Assembly (NCBI RefSeq): GCF_026151205.1
Contig: NC_087084.1
Location: forward strand, 3,196,845 to 3,260,844
Length of the DNA stretch: 64,000 bases
Source of the DNA: Bolinopsis microptera
Lineage: Eukaryota; Ctenophora; Tentaculata; Lobata; Bolinopsidae
Reading direction: 5' to 3'
Shown here: positions 33,924 to 47,216 of the stretch, one piece after another
How the letters are laid out: each line of letters begins with the position of its first letter
Position numbering within the stretch: position 1 is the stretch's first letter
Translations under genes and position numbers: made by a program
Notes under the pieces: generated by a model
What the model was told of the DNA's origin: nothing
What the model saw: the letters and a program-made list of their open reading frames with translations, nothing else
The model's database searches: none

Positions 33924-36506
33924 TATCATCTCTTTTTGATTATAATGTCAGGATAATTTACACAGTCGAAACTTCATTAATAAGGAGGTAATTTCAACGA
34001 TTTCGAAATTCTGCCTTTGAAAACGTTTCCTTGTGTTTAGGTAGGTATATCTGTCGATAACCGACTGAATATGGCACTTTTTACTCATTCAAGTTGGCAT
34101 TAAATTCATATATAATGCCATTTAAATATCGTGGAAAGCAGAATATATTCGAAATCACGAATGAGCAAAATTCTCACCTTTCGCACGTGCAATCTTTGAG
34201 CGGACGTTGCATGCGCATACAATATTGAATCACCGTAAATTTTTGCATAGTGGTATTTAATATATAGTTTGATAAGCATGAAAAGTTTCAAAAGATTTCA
34301 AAAAGAACTTGGATCACAAGGGGACTCCAAAGTTGATAAAAATCGTGAAAATCAAAATGTTTAGTGATTTTAGCTATTTTAAATCAATTTGGGCGTGTCC
34401 CCACGTGTGCAACTTTTCGATTTTTAACTTTAAAACTAGCCTATAACACAATTTACACCTTTAAGAAGCAAAATTGAGCTCCACAACCCAAGGGATGGCC
34501 CAACACCAGAGAATACTAATTCACAACTTTTGTGTTTTTATAAAATTATTCTTTAAAAAAGCACTAACTTCAATAGCAAATATCTTTATGAAGGAGCAAG
34601 GTAGGAAACTTTTCCGGTAGATTTTCGGAATGCTTGAACAATTATCTAAGGTGAAAATGTCCTCAGATTTTGAATATAATTACTCCTTAATGGTGTAAAA
34701 TCGATTTGAAAAATTATTACTTTGTCAAAAATCAAGTTTTAAAAACACTTAATTTGATGACGTCATCAAGTGATGATGATGACGTTAAATTATTTTTCAA
34801 TACAATGTAAACTGAAGTTTAAACGATTATCTTTAAAACCTGTGGTTCGAGATGACTGTATCGTTTATACTTTTGGATCTACGGACACTTAAATGTAGGC
34901 TACAATTGACTGCCAAAGCGTCTATACATACATATATCACAGTGCTGGCAAGCACGACCGTTGCATTTATTGTGGGTATACTATGTACCCCATTTACTAT
35001 TATACCCCTTTACTATTATACCCCCTTTGGTACACGTTAGAAGCCTCTTTCGTGCACGCGAAGCGTGCACTCCGGCCGGAGGCGGCGGCCGAAGGCCGCC
35101 GCCTCCGGCAGGAGTTTTTCAGGCATTAAGACTCATCGGAAGTCGTTCAGCAGATTTATTTTTAGTTCAAAACATTCTAATTTGATGTCAAAGATGACAG
35201 GAATAAAAAATAGTTATGTTGAGATTTTTAAGAAATTTGCATAAAATACTCGCCAGCACTGTTATACGAAATTCGGTAAAAAACCCAAAATCGCCATATT
35301 CAGGTGCCTTAAAAACCATGTTAAAATTGAGTTAGAGATCTGAAATTTTTCAGGGCTTCTAGACGTTGACCAAATCGACTGCAAAAAAAGTTTCAGGTTT
35401 CAGGAGCATCGGGAAGTGGGTTTTCTAGAACCCCTGTTTTACGACAGATTGTCGTGATATCTATATACATACATATATATATTCAGGGATAGACGCTTTG
35501 CCAGTCAATTGTAGCCTGTATTTAATTGTCCATAGATTCAAAAGTATAAAAGATACAGCCATTTCCGACCACAGGTCTTGAAAATAATTGTGTACACTTT
35601 AGTTTACATTGTATAAACAAATTATTTGACGTCATGAACACCCCTTGATGACGTCATCAAGTTAACCGTATTTAAAACTTGATTTTTGACAAAGTAATAA
35701 CTTTTAAAAATGATTTTACACCACTAAGGAGTAATTTTATTCAAAATCTGAGGACATTTTCATATTAGATAATTGTTCAAGCATTCTGAAAATCTACCGG
35801 AAAGTTTTTCTAGCTTGCTCCTTCATAAAGATATTCGTCATTGAAGTTTGTACTTTTTTGAAGAATTATTTTATAAAAACGTCAATTTTGCGATTTAGTA
35901 TTCTCTGGTGTTGGGCCATGCCTTGGGTTGTGGAGCTCAGTTCTGCTTCCTATAGGTATAAATTGTGTATTAGGCTAGTTTTAAAGTTGAAAATCGAAAA
36001 GTTGCACACGTGGGGACACGCCCAAATTGATAGAAAATTGCTAAAATCACTGAAAATTGCTGTTTTCGTCATTTTCTGTCAACTTTAGAGTGCCGTTGTG
36101 ATTACAGCTCTTCTTGAAATACTTTGAAACTTTGCATGCTTATCAAGCTATATATAAAACAATTACATGCAAAAATTTACGGCGATTCAATTTTGGATGC
36201 GCACGCAACGTCCGCTCAAAGTTTGCACGTGCGAAAGGTGAGAATTTTGCTCATTCGTGATTTCCAACAAATTCTGCTTTGCCACGACAGTTTGATGTAA
36301 TTATATATGAATTTAATGCCAACTTGAATGAGTATTAAGTGGCATATTCAGTCAGTGATCGACCGATATGCTTACCTAAACACAAGGAGATGTTTTTAAA
36401 GGAAAAATTTCGAAATCGTTGAAACTTCCTCCTTATTAATGAAGATATCAGTTTAAATTTCGACTTTATAAAGTACCCTGACATTATAATCAAAAAGAGA
36501 TGATAT
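33924..36506. repeat. Large inverted repeat with central 430-bp unit
   Basis: A forward arm from about 33924 to 34940 is answered by a diverged reverse arm ending at 36506 (ATAATGTCAGG near 33942 and CCTGACATTAT near 36478). The middle (about 34940-35465) is an inverted, diverged copy of the 430-bp unit found in tandem at 38391-39244. It holds a GC-rich insertion with two GAA-loop hairpins. No coding sequence is recognised. Confidence 0.8.
35052..35109. other. Two adjacent GC-rich hairpins with GAA loops
   Basis: GTGCACGC-GAA-GCGTGCAC (35052-35070) is followed by a perfect 16-bp stem with arms 35075-35090 and 35094-35109 and loop GAA. The second stem is entirely G/C except for single A/T pairs. 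DNA hairpins closed by C-GAA-G are known to be unusually stable. The block is far richer in GC than everything around it. Confidence 0.9.
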
Positions 36507-37016
36507 TTTACCAAAACCCATTATCATGGGTAGAGTGGACCGCTGCCAGTGTCTCTCTTTCCCAAACAAAAGGAAATGATATTAATTTGATTGACCGTTC
36601 TCAAATGCAAAATGATACCGAGAATGAAATCGGTCGCTCGCTTTTCCCATTCATTTACAATTGTAATAGATTAAGAAGAACTACCCGAAGGCAGCTGTAC
36701 TCGGCAATAAAGATTCAAAAAACTTCAGCTAATTCAATAAGTAATAACTACCACCCTTACCCCGAAATACTAGGTATCGACCCGAACGCAACCCAAAGAG
36801 ATTTTTACTGTTTACAGCATCTGATTGATGTAATCGATCGAAACTTATTACAATTCGTAAGCCGTGAATGAATGGGAAAAGCGAGCGACCGATTTCATTC
36901 TCGGTATCATTTTGCATTTGAGAACGGTCAATCAAATTAATATCATTTCCTTTTGTTTGGGAAAGAGAGACACTGGCAGCGGTCCACTCTACCCATGATA
37001 ATGGGTTTTGGTAAAA
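36507..37016. repeat. Palindrome P2 with a 215-bp unique spacer
   Basis: Arms related to P1 (outer end TTTTACCAAAACCCATTATC) enclose about 215 bp of sequence absent from P1 and P3 (about 36655-36870). Confidence 0.85.
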
Positions 37017-37033
37017 TATATATATAGTATATA

Positions 37034-37360
37034 TTTGACCAAAACCCATAATCATGGGTAGAGTGTACCGCTGCCAGTGTCTCTCTTTTCCAAACAAAAG
37101 GAAATGATATAAATTTGAGGAACAGTCCGCTAATGCAAATTGATACCGAGAATGAAATCGGTCGCTCGCTTTTTCAAATCAATAAGCTTTATTACAATTC
37201 GTGAGCCGTGATCGAATGGAAAAAGCGAGCGACCGATTTCATTCTCGGTATCAATTTGCATTAGCGGACTGTTCCTCAAATTTATATCATTTCCTTTTGT
37301 TTGGAAAAGAGAGACACTGGCAGCGGTACACTCTACCCATGATTATGGGTTTTGGTCAAA
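37034..37360. repeat. Palindrome P3
   Basis: A near copy of P1 with its centre near 37197, separated from P2 only by a short AT stretch. It is followed by a second forward copy of the P1-flanking arm. Confidence 0.9.
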
Positions 37361-38390
37361 TATCATCTCTTTTTGATTATAATGTCAGGATAATTTACAC
37401 AGCTAGTCGAAACTTCATTAACAAGGAGGTAATTTCGACGATTTCGAAATTCTGCCTTTGAAAACGTTTCCTTGTGTTTAGTTAGGTATATCTGTCGATA
37501 ACCGACTGAATATGGCACTTTTTACTCATTCAAGTTGGCATTAAATTCATATATAATGCCATTTAAATATCGTGGAAAGCAGAATATATTCGAAATCACG
37601 AATGAGCAAAATTCTCACCTTTCGCACGTGCAAACTTTGAGCGGACGTTGCGTACGCATACAATATTGAATCACCGTAAATTTGTGCATAGTGGTATTTA
37701 ATATATAGTTTGATAAGCATGCAAAGTTTCAGAAGATTTCAAAAAGAACTTGGATCACAACGGGACTCCAAAGTTGATAAAAATCGTGAAAATCAAAATT
37801 TTTAGTGATTTTAGCTATTTTAAATCAATTTGGGCGTGTCCCCACGTGTGCAACTTTTCGATTTTTAACTTTAAAACTAGCCTATAACACAATTTACACC
37901 TTTAAGAAGCAAAATTGAGCTCCACAACCCAAGGGATGGCCCAACACCAGAGAATACTAATTCACAACTTTTGTGTTTTTATAAAATTATTCTTCAAAAA
38001 AGCACTAACTTCAATAGCAAATATCTTTATGAAGGAGTAAGGTAGGAAACTTTTCCGGTAGATTTTCAGAATGCTTGAACAATTATCTAAGTCAAAAATG
38101 TCCTCAGATTTTGAATAAAATTACTCCTTAATGGTGTAAAATCGATTTGAAAAGTTGTTATTTTGTCAAAAATCAAGTTTTAAAAACACTTAAATGGATG
38201 ACGTCATTAAGTGATGATGATGATGATAAATTATTTTTCAATATAAAGTAAACTAAAGTATAAACGATTATCTTTAAAACTTGTGGTTCGAAATGACTGT
38301 ATCTTTTATACTTTTGAATCTACGGACACTTAAATGTAGGCTACAATTGACTGCAAAAAGCGTCTATACATATTATTATTATATATATAT
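37361..38390. repeat. Second forward copy of the large arm
   Basis: Closely matches 33924-34940 in the same orientation, with scattered substitutions, and ends in an AT-rich run before the tandem 430-bp units. Confidence 0.85.
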
Positions 38391-39244
38391 CTTCACGACA
38401 ATCTGTTGTAAAACAGGGGTTCCAGAAAACCCACTTCCCGATACTCCTGAAACATGAAATTTTTTTCACTGTCGATTTGGACAAGGTCTAGACGCCCTGC
38501 AAAGTTTCAGATCTCTAACTCAATTTTAACATGGTTTTTAAGGCACCTGAATATGGCGATTTTGGGTTTTTTACCTAATTTCGTATAACATGCTGGCGCG
38601 AATTTTGCGAAAATTTCTTAAAAACCTCCATATAACTATTTCTTATTCCTGTCATCTTTAACATTGAATTAGAATGTTTTGAACTTAAATGTACCTGCTG
38701 AACTACTTTCGAAAGAGTTTTAATGCCTGGAAAACAATAAAGGGGATATAATAGTATAGGGGGTAAATAGTATTGTGAATATAAGGGCGACGGTAATGCT
38801 TGCCAGCATTGTGATATATGCTTCACGACAATCTGTTGTAAAACAGGGGTTCCAGAAAACCCACTTGCCGATACTGCTGAAACATGAAATTTTGTTTACA
38901 GTCGATTTGGGCAAGGTCTAGACGCCCTGCAAAGTTTCAGATCTCTAACTCAATTTTAACACGGTTTTTAAGGCACCTGAATATGGCGATTTTGGGTTTT
39001 TTACCTAATTTCGTATAACATGCTGGCGCGTATTTTGCGCAAATTTCTTAAAAACCTCCATATAAATATTTCTTATTCCTGTCATCTTTAACATTGAATT
39101 AGAATGTTTTGAACTTAAATATACCTGCTGAACTACTTTCGATGAGTCTTAATGCCTGGAAAACAATAAAGGGGATATAATAGTATAGGGGGTAAATAGT
39201 ATTGTGAATATAAGGGCGACGGTAATGCTTGCCAGCATTGTGAT
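38391..39244. repeat. Tandem pair of a 430-bp unit
   Basis: Two direct copies (38391-38820 and 38821-39244), both beginning CTTCACGACAATCTGTTGTA and ending GCCAGCATTGTGAT. They differ by few substitutions and one short deletion. They are non-coding. Confidence 0.92.
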
Positions 39245-40343
39245 TTACCACTTTTAGAAAGAAAGGTCAGCTCGAGTTCAGCTAGATCAAGGTAGATACT
39301 AAACTAAATTAAACATGATCTAAGGAAGACGTTCACAGAACGCAGAACAAAGCAAACAATAAAATTATTCATGATAAACAATGACAAAATGCCGTGGGAG
39401 ACATTTATTTTGTACGAGATTACGAGGATAGTGCAGGTCCGGAGAGGGATTTATATTTCTATATACACTTACCTGCATATTTCCTCGGCGAACTAGGAAG
39501 AAGATCTAGGAAGCAGGACTAGGAAGTAGTTCGTAATGGAGTTAGCAGGGATTTGTCTTGCAGCTCTTTCTCTTTCTTGAAGTTGTAGAGAGTGTACAAG
39601 CTGTCTCGTTTGTGTATTTTTAATTTTTATCTGCCAGTACTTCGGATTTATGGTGCATATTCTTTTATACTTTTTCGTAGCATTGATTTGCGTGGTATTT
39701 GACGGTATCTTAGAAATCTTAGTCGGTAATATTATGGCGGGTCTGATTTGGTCCTTTTCGGGCCAAAGAACCATATTTATAACAGTCCATATTTTTACCC
39801 CCCATAATTTAACCCCCCGAGTCAAATTTTACCGATTATCTTTCTCTTTCTGGAAGTTGTACAAGGTCTCATTTGTGTATTTTTAATTTTTATCTGCCAG
39901 TACTTCGGATTTATGGCACATATTCTTTTATACTTTTTCGTAGCATTGATTTCCGTGGTATTTGACGGTATAGATAGGGGCCAATTTCTGGCAACAATGC
40001 ATGAATTTGGATGATAAATGTAGTTATTACCTTCATGAGCATATAATAGACTTAGAGTTGGTTCTACGGAAGGACGCGATCAATTATAGGTATAATGTAT
40101 ATAAAAAACCATCGTAGGGACGGATAACCAGACAAGAGAAAAAATGACGACATTGGACGACACAAGTACAACGTAAATTTTACCACTGACACTATTGAAA
40201 AAAGGTCATTCAAATTTCAAACAATAAATACAGATAACTTCAGCAATGGTCATTATCCACCTGTGAGGCTAACATTATTAAGTTTAATAAATAAGTGGGT
40301 CTCGCTCCTCAATTTATATTAATCAAGGTTAACCTATCAGCTT
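39245..40343. other. Non-coding, with a local direct duplication of about 130 bp
   Basis: Text beginning TTTGTGTATTTTTAATTTTTATCTGCCAGTACTTCGG occurs at about 39609-39706 and again at about 39870-39972, with flanking CTCTTTCTTGAAGTTGTA and CTCTTTCTGGAAGTTGTA. No gene is seen. Confidence 0.6.
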
Positions 40344-40707
40344 GGGGCCATCTGCTTAGGACGTCCGGCAAATAGGGAGGGGGTGGTTTTGGAATTTCGG
40401 ACAAATCCGGACAGGGGGAGGGGGGTGGTTTCTGAAAATCCGGACGTCCTGAAATTTTGGCAGAATTACAGTCACGAAAAAGTCACATTTATCTCAACCC
40501 TTTGAATTTTATTTCAACTCTTTGAATTTTATTAACAATGAATTTAAGTCAGTTTTATTTGTACTCTTAAAAGTAGCTGGAAATCCGGACGTCCGGGGGA
40601 AGGGGGTGGTTTTAAAAATTCGGACACACCCGGACAGGGGGGAGGTGGTGGACGTGGTCTGAAAATCTGCGATTTTGGCGGACGTCCTAATTAGTATATA
40701 TGGCCCC
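40344..40707. mobile_element. MITE with GGGGCCAT...AGGACGTCCG ends
   Basis: The left end is GGGGCCATCTGCTTAGGACGTCCG. The right end is the complement of GGGGCCATATATACTAATTAGGACGTCCG, so the match has a small gap. The interior contains repeated CCGGAC-plus-G-run blocks (GGACAGGGGGAGG and related). There is no coding frame. Confidence 0.6.
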
Positions 40708-41252
40708 TTGATAATCTAGTATACGCCGATGTATACTTTTCCATTTTCTTTTGCGTCCAGAATGTTTAGTGTTTTCCTTGTTATTCGTCCAAATGATGGC
40801 ATTAGTATTAAAGTTTAACTTACAAAATGGTAGTTTGACTTCCCATACGCACACCTGGTGTAGCACATTGAACACCGGTCCTAAATATTCTTTCTTACGC
40901 TCCACAGTCGTTAGATTCAATTACATTTACAGGCTTTGTTACAGGCTTCGTTCCGGGCCTGTCATTCACTTTCATTATATTGTCTGTCAGTAGTAGTAAC
41001 TAGTAATATGTACTGCATGAGCACATTCCTCTTTAACGATGACTAATAACTTACTCGCCTGTAATTTTACTGCAACTTCAGTTCCTGACAATCACTGATA
41101 GTATCCCTCCCCTAGTAACGAAACATTTATTCTTACGAAACGTTTGATATATTTGAAAATTGATCTCTGTGTTAGATTCGCCTATTGATCGAGTTAGCTG
41201 GTGTAACTAGAATATGAGTGTGATTGTGTGACCTCACCTCCCTTTGTTCAAA

Positions 41253-43205
<1,953 letters not shown>

Positions 43206-43942
43206 GCAGCCTGCAGGCCGGTATATTATCGGCTAGGTACAGCCTGCAGGCCGGCATATTATCGGCTAGGTGCAGCCTGCAGGCCGACATATTATCGGCT
43301 AGGTGAAGCCTGCAGGCCGTTATATTATCGGCTAGGTGCAGCCTGCAGGCCGGCATATTATTGGCTAGGTGCAGCCTGCAGGCCGTCATATTATCGGCTA
43401 GGTGCAGCCTGCAGGCCGGCATATTATCGGCTAGGTGCAGCCTGCAGGCCGTCATATTATCGGCTAGGTGCAGCCTGCAGGCCGGCATATTATCGGCTAG
43501 GTGCAGCCTGCAGGCCGGCATATTATCGGCTAGGTGCAGCCTGCAGGCCGACATATTATCGGCTAGGTGAAGCCTGCAGGCCGTTATATTATCGGCTAGG
43601 TGCAGCCTGCAGGCCGGCATATTATTGGCTAGGTGCAGCCTGCAGGCCGTCATATTATCGGCTAGGTGCAGCCTGCAGGCCGGCATATTATCGGCTAGGT
43701 GCAGCCTGCAGGCCGTCATATTATCGGCTAGGTGCAGCCTGCAGGCCGGCATATTATCGGCTAGGTGCAGCCTGCAGGCCGGCATATTATCGTCTAGGTG
43801 CAGCCTGCAGGCCGACATATTATCGGCTAGGTGCAGCCTGCAGGCCGGCATATTATCGGCTATAAGGTGGAGATTGCAGCCTGCAGGCCGGCATAATATC
43901 GGCTAGGTGCAGCCTGCAGGCCGGCATATTATCGGCTAGGTG
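43206..43942. repeat. 33-bp minisatellite with an 8-unit higher-order repeat
   Basis: Twenty-two units of GCAGCCTGCAGGCCGGCATA plus TTATCGGCTAGGT. The variable triplet after GGCC runs through the same order of variants in units 3-10 and again in units 11-18 (GAC, GTT, GGC with ATTGGC, GTC, GGC, GTC, GGC, GGC), so a 264-bp block was duplicated. The array is interrupted near 43859-43874. The unit length is a multiple of three, which yields long but meaningless frames on both strands. Confidence 0.97.
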
Positions 43943-45327
43943 GACCGGTGGAGAGTCACGAAAATGTTGGTTAGCTGAGTTTCTTCTAATAAGCGAGTCA
44001 GGCGGCATTCCATACACAGAAATGTTTGGGGACAGTAATTTCATCAGATCATTTTTCCTTGATCGCATGATACTGAGACCATTGTATTGCATCCTCATTC
44101 CCCTGTCATCATTTCTAAACCGGAATCGCATTATGACGTATCACATACGTCATATCATGACGTATTCGGGATCAGTATTCAACGGCTAATCACATGACTC
44201 AATATGACTATGACGCAGCATAATTTATCCTTCAATTTCAGTTTGTAGCATTATAATTTTCCATAGTAACGCATCTTTCGTCACATAATTGAACAGATTA
44301 CTTAATTTGCTGTAGATAATGCCTGAAAACAATTTTACTTTTAGGGAATGAAATACCAGAAACTATTGATTTGCCAGAATCTATTGAATTGCGAACACCG
44401 CACGCAATTTCCACAACGCCTTGAAATTCCATTTATGGTCCATTATTAAGTCTCCTGGATCAAACACATCACGTAACACCAACACTCAGACCCTATAGAA
44501 TTTGAAACACGTTTATCGGTGTAGGTCGTGTTATTTACAAGTCTCGAGTTACATTGCACAGGTGGACGCTATGTCGTGTTGTGGGAGATCGTTTTTCTGG
44601 AGCTTTTAAGGTTTCCGCTTTCCCTCATCTGCGTTTTCAAATGAACATACTTGTCATTTCATTGGATTTCACGTGCTAGTTTCAGTTCCCATTATACATA
44701 GTTGCTTCATATCCTCACATCCAATATACTTCATCCTTCTAGAACCTTCGCGTGCACGTTCCTGTCATTAAACTCTAATTGTAGCGATAAGAAATTAAAA
44801 CTTTCTACTTTCCCTTATAACGTTAGTCAGTAAACACTTTTACTGGATCTGAATTTTTAGTGTCGAGGTTGACTTGCAGCTAGTCTCATTCTTGTCGGAT
44901 AGAAATTGTTTAAATTTCATTTGTCAGCGTTGTATATAATACTTAATTTCCTTTTTGCGTTTCTGCTTGCCCCAAATTAATTTTTGCCCATCATTTTAAA
45001 TTTTGCATGTTAGATTTTTGTATGTAGCTCTGTATGTACCAGTACAATGTATTTAGCTGTCTACGTGCTTTGTTGTCTAATTTATCATGTACATTAGTAC
45101 AGGTGTATTTTTATTGTTTGATCTTTTATTACTGTCCCTGAATTTTACTTGTTCGGTAAAAAATTGCCCTATACTAGGGTACCGGTAAAGACTTTATCGT
45201 ACTGAACGTTTGATTTCATTTTTTTGATAACTCATCTTCCTTAAAGTTAATACTAATAGAAATCAGCGCAGTTTTCTAAACATTTAAAAATATTATGATC
45301 AAATTTAAAGTTCAGCAAGGAAACAAA
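43943..45327. other. No gene seen
   Basis: AT-rich. TATGACGTATCACATACGTCATATCATGACGTA at about 44131-44164 is a cluster of CRE-like TGACGTA words in both orientations. No exon is recognised. Confidence 0.4.
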
Positions 45328-45429
45328 ATGAACAAAGGAGATGTCGTTTGCGGTGTGATAGTCGGGGTGATTGGAATCCTTATCTTGGTTCTTGTCTATT
45401 TCTTCTTGGAAATATTTGGATACCTGTGA
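45328..45429 (+). CDS. Short hydrophobic ORF: possible exon 1 (signal anchor) of the FN3 receptor, or a micropeptide
   Basis: ATG in a good context (ACAAAATGA) opens 33 codons. MNKGD is followed by an uninterrupted hydrophobic run (VVCGVIVGVIGILILVLVYF) and then FLEIFGYL and a stop. A GT inside the last codons (CCT|GTGAAG, donor after 45425) would leave two bases. These complete exactly with the single base at the start of the exon at 49804, so the phase fits an exon 1 that gives the receptor its signal peptide or N-terminal anchor. The alternative is a free 33-residue membrane micropeptide. The donor is not a strong match to consensus, and other first exons could lie in the 4.4 kb between. 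Confidence 0.4.
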   Translation: MNKGDVVCGVIVGVIGILILVLVYFFLEIFGYL

Positions 45430-46980
45430 AGAGATAACGTTACTCTAGGAAGATGAGCGACGGGACCATCATGTGGAAATGGGGATCAATCGAATAAAAA
45501 AGAGACTGAATAAAATCAGATGTTTTGATAGACTGCAGGCCTTGCTGAAATCACATCAATCAATAGGGTTCAGATAACGTTGAGATCCGGCGTACCTATT
45601 TATTTAGTCTATTAGAAGTGAAGACTTGCTGGACAAGAATCATCAGTCAGTGAGGGACGAGGATGCAATCCCTGCCCGTTGACCCATTAAAGTGTTTTTC
45701 TTTTCTGAAGAAGCTCCTGAATGAAGTGCGGAGCTCGAAGCATTTCTATATCGATCGTGGCTTCATAAGAATGAATTGAGAGCTTCTATGAAATTGAAAA
45801 TTAACAATAACTTCATGAAACTCCCGCGATTTGATCGCTTTAAAAAGTATGTTTATCGTTGCGTGTCACCGTCCCTTCAATAATTACATAAACTATCTGT
45901 ACAGTTCTGTAACAGCTGCAGTTGCATGGTTTTTACTTTTATTATAATTCATTATATTTTTACATCTGAATATATCATAGACCAATTTGTCGTTTTGAGC
46001 CTAAATAAATAAGCATTTTTATAACCATGATACCAGTTAATTCGGCGAATCTCTGTTCTCGTTATTTTAACTATACGTTGGTCCCCTTAAACTCAATCGA
46101 TTTTTAATTTTTAAGCAACATGAATACGCATGCTGATTGGCCAAACATAATATAATTTTGAGCAAATTTGATTTTAATAGTTATTTTCATATCAATATCA
46201 TTGCATGATTTATCTGAAATATTTCTGTTTTAAAGTTAAGTCAACGTCTGAAAGTATATATGATATACAGTACCACCTTTTATAAAGTGGTGAAGTGGAA
46301 GTTTTATGCAAAGTAATGACTAATATAAAAATATTTCGACCATTTTTAATCACATTACAGTCGTTTAACTTAACATATACGATATACTTGTATAACTACT
46401 ATAAGATAAAATTGTAAACACAAAATAGGTGTTCTCATTTGTGCATAGCAGTATCAAGTTTACTGGGCGGCGCTCAGCCTGTCATTCCACCGAATCTCTA
46501 TTATATATAGTATTATATTTATATACAGGGGGGCCAAACTAAAAGTCAGTGACGTGCAAACGTTGGGTCTTATATTTGATATTATACGGATACCTCCGCT
46601 ACTGCTAGGGCGGGTCACCATAACCTAAACCATTTGCATTAGTTGTTCAAATAATTAGAGATCATATCTTAATCTTATTAATTGCTCTATAGGGTCAGGA
46701 ACAACAAAAAATGGTTGACTATACGGTGTCGGATAATACGCCCGCTAATTATAGCGTTTCTTATAGTTATACAAGTAAAATAGGGAAAATCGCCCTTTTT
46801 CACAAGATAGCGCCATTTCTGCATTTTGTGCTTTGAGACTTTCTGCTCGAAAATAAATGTGATAATGGCATTTCGCAAACATCTTTTCAATCAGAATCAT
46901 GAGCTGTTGCATGTTGCAGCGAAAAAGATCAAAAATGACTTTGAGTCTGCTGATATTTGTCAAATTAATTTCGATGCTAA
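45430..46980. other. No gene seen; single mariner-like end near 46527
   Basis: ACAGGGGGGCCAAACTAAAA and GTCAGTGACGTGCAAACGTT at about 46526-46566 resemble the end of the 9463-10229 MITE family, but no partner end was found nearby. The rest is AT-rich spacer. Confidence 0.4.
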
Positions 46981-46999
46981 ATTATTAGTATTACCAAAT

Positions 47000-47018
47000 G
47001 GGGGGGGGGGGGGGGGGG
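47000..47018. repeat. Homopolymer run of 19 G
   Basis: One of three long G runs in this otherwise AT-rich window (others at 28635-28656 and 60864-60888). The other two lie in inverted-repeat elements. This one has no obvious element around it. Confidence 0.95.
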
Positions 47019-47106
47019 TTTGGGAGTGTTAATCGACTTGCCATAGTGGCTGTCCAAGAGGACTATAATCACTTTTAATCATATATTATTATTGGCTATT
47101 GCCAAG

Positions 47107-47216
47107 ATTAACGGGTGATACTCGTAAAATATTTGTTCCATATAGTTATACCAGGACCGTCGACGAGTCCAACTCGGCGCGCGTCCTGGTAAGTTGTAAA
47201 CCTACAATTGCCAAGA
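47107..47216. repeat. Dispersed repeat, copy 2
   Basis: Reverse complement of the 26049-26135 copy, with ATACTCGTAAAATATTTGTTCC on one side and the GGCGCGCGTCCTGGTAAG core on the other. Confidence 0.6.

Noticed and set aside
33673-33939. Mirror-image frames with the same protein text on both strands (also 36500-37100)
   Set aside because: The identical peptides arise because the arms are reverse complements. No family match and no start context.
43361-43906. Long open frames with an 11-residue repeat on both strands
   Set aside because: They follow from a 33-bp DNA repeat lacking stops in those frames. Both strands are open at once, and there is no unique coding flank.
43206-43942. CRISPR-like array
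   Set aside because: Units are contiguous with no unique spacers, no cas genes are present, and the genome is animal. The same holds for the 11-, 12- and 16-bp arrays.
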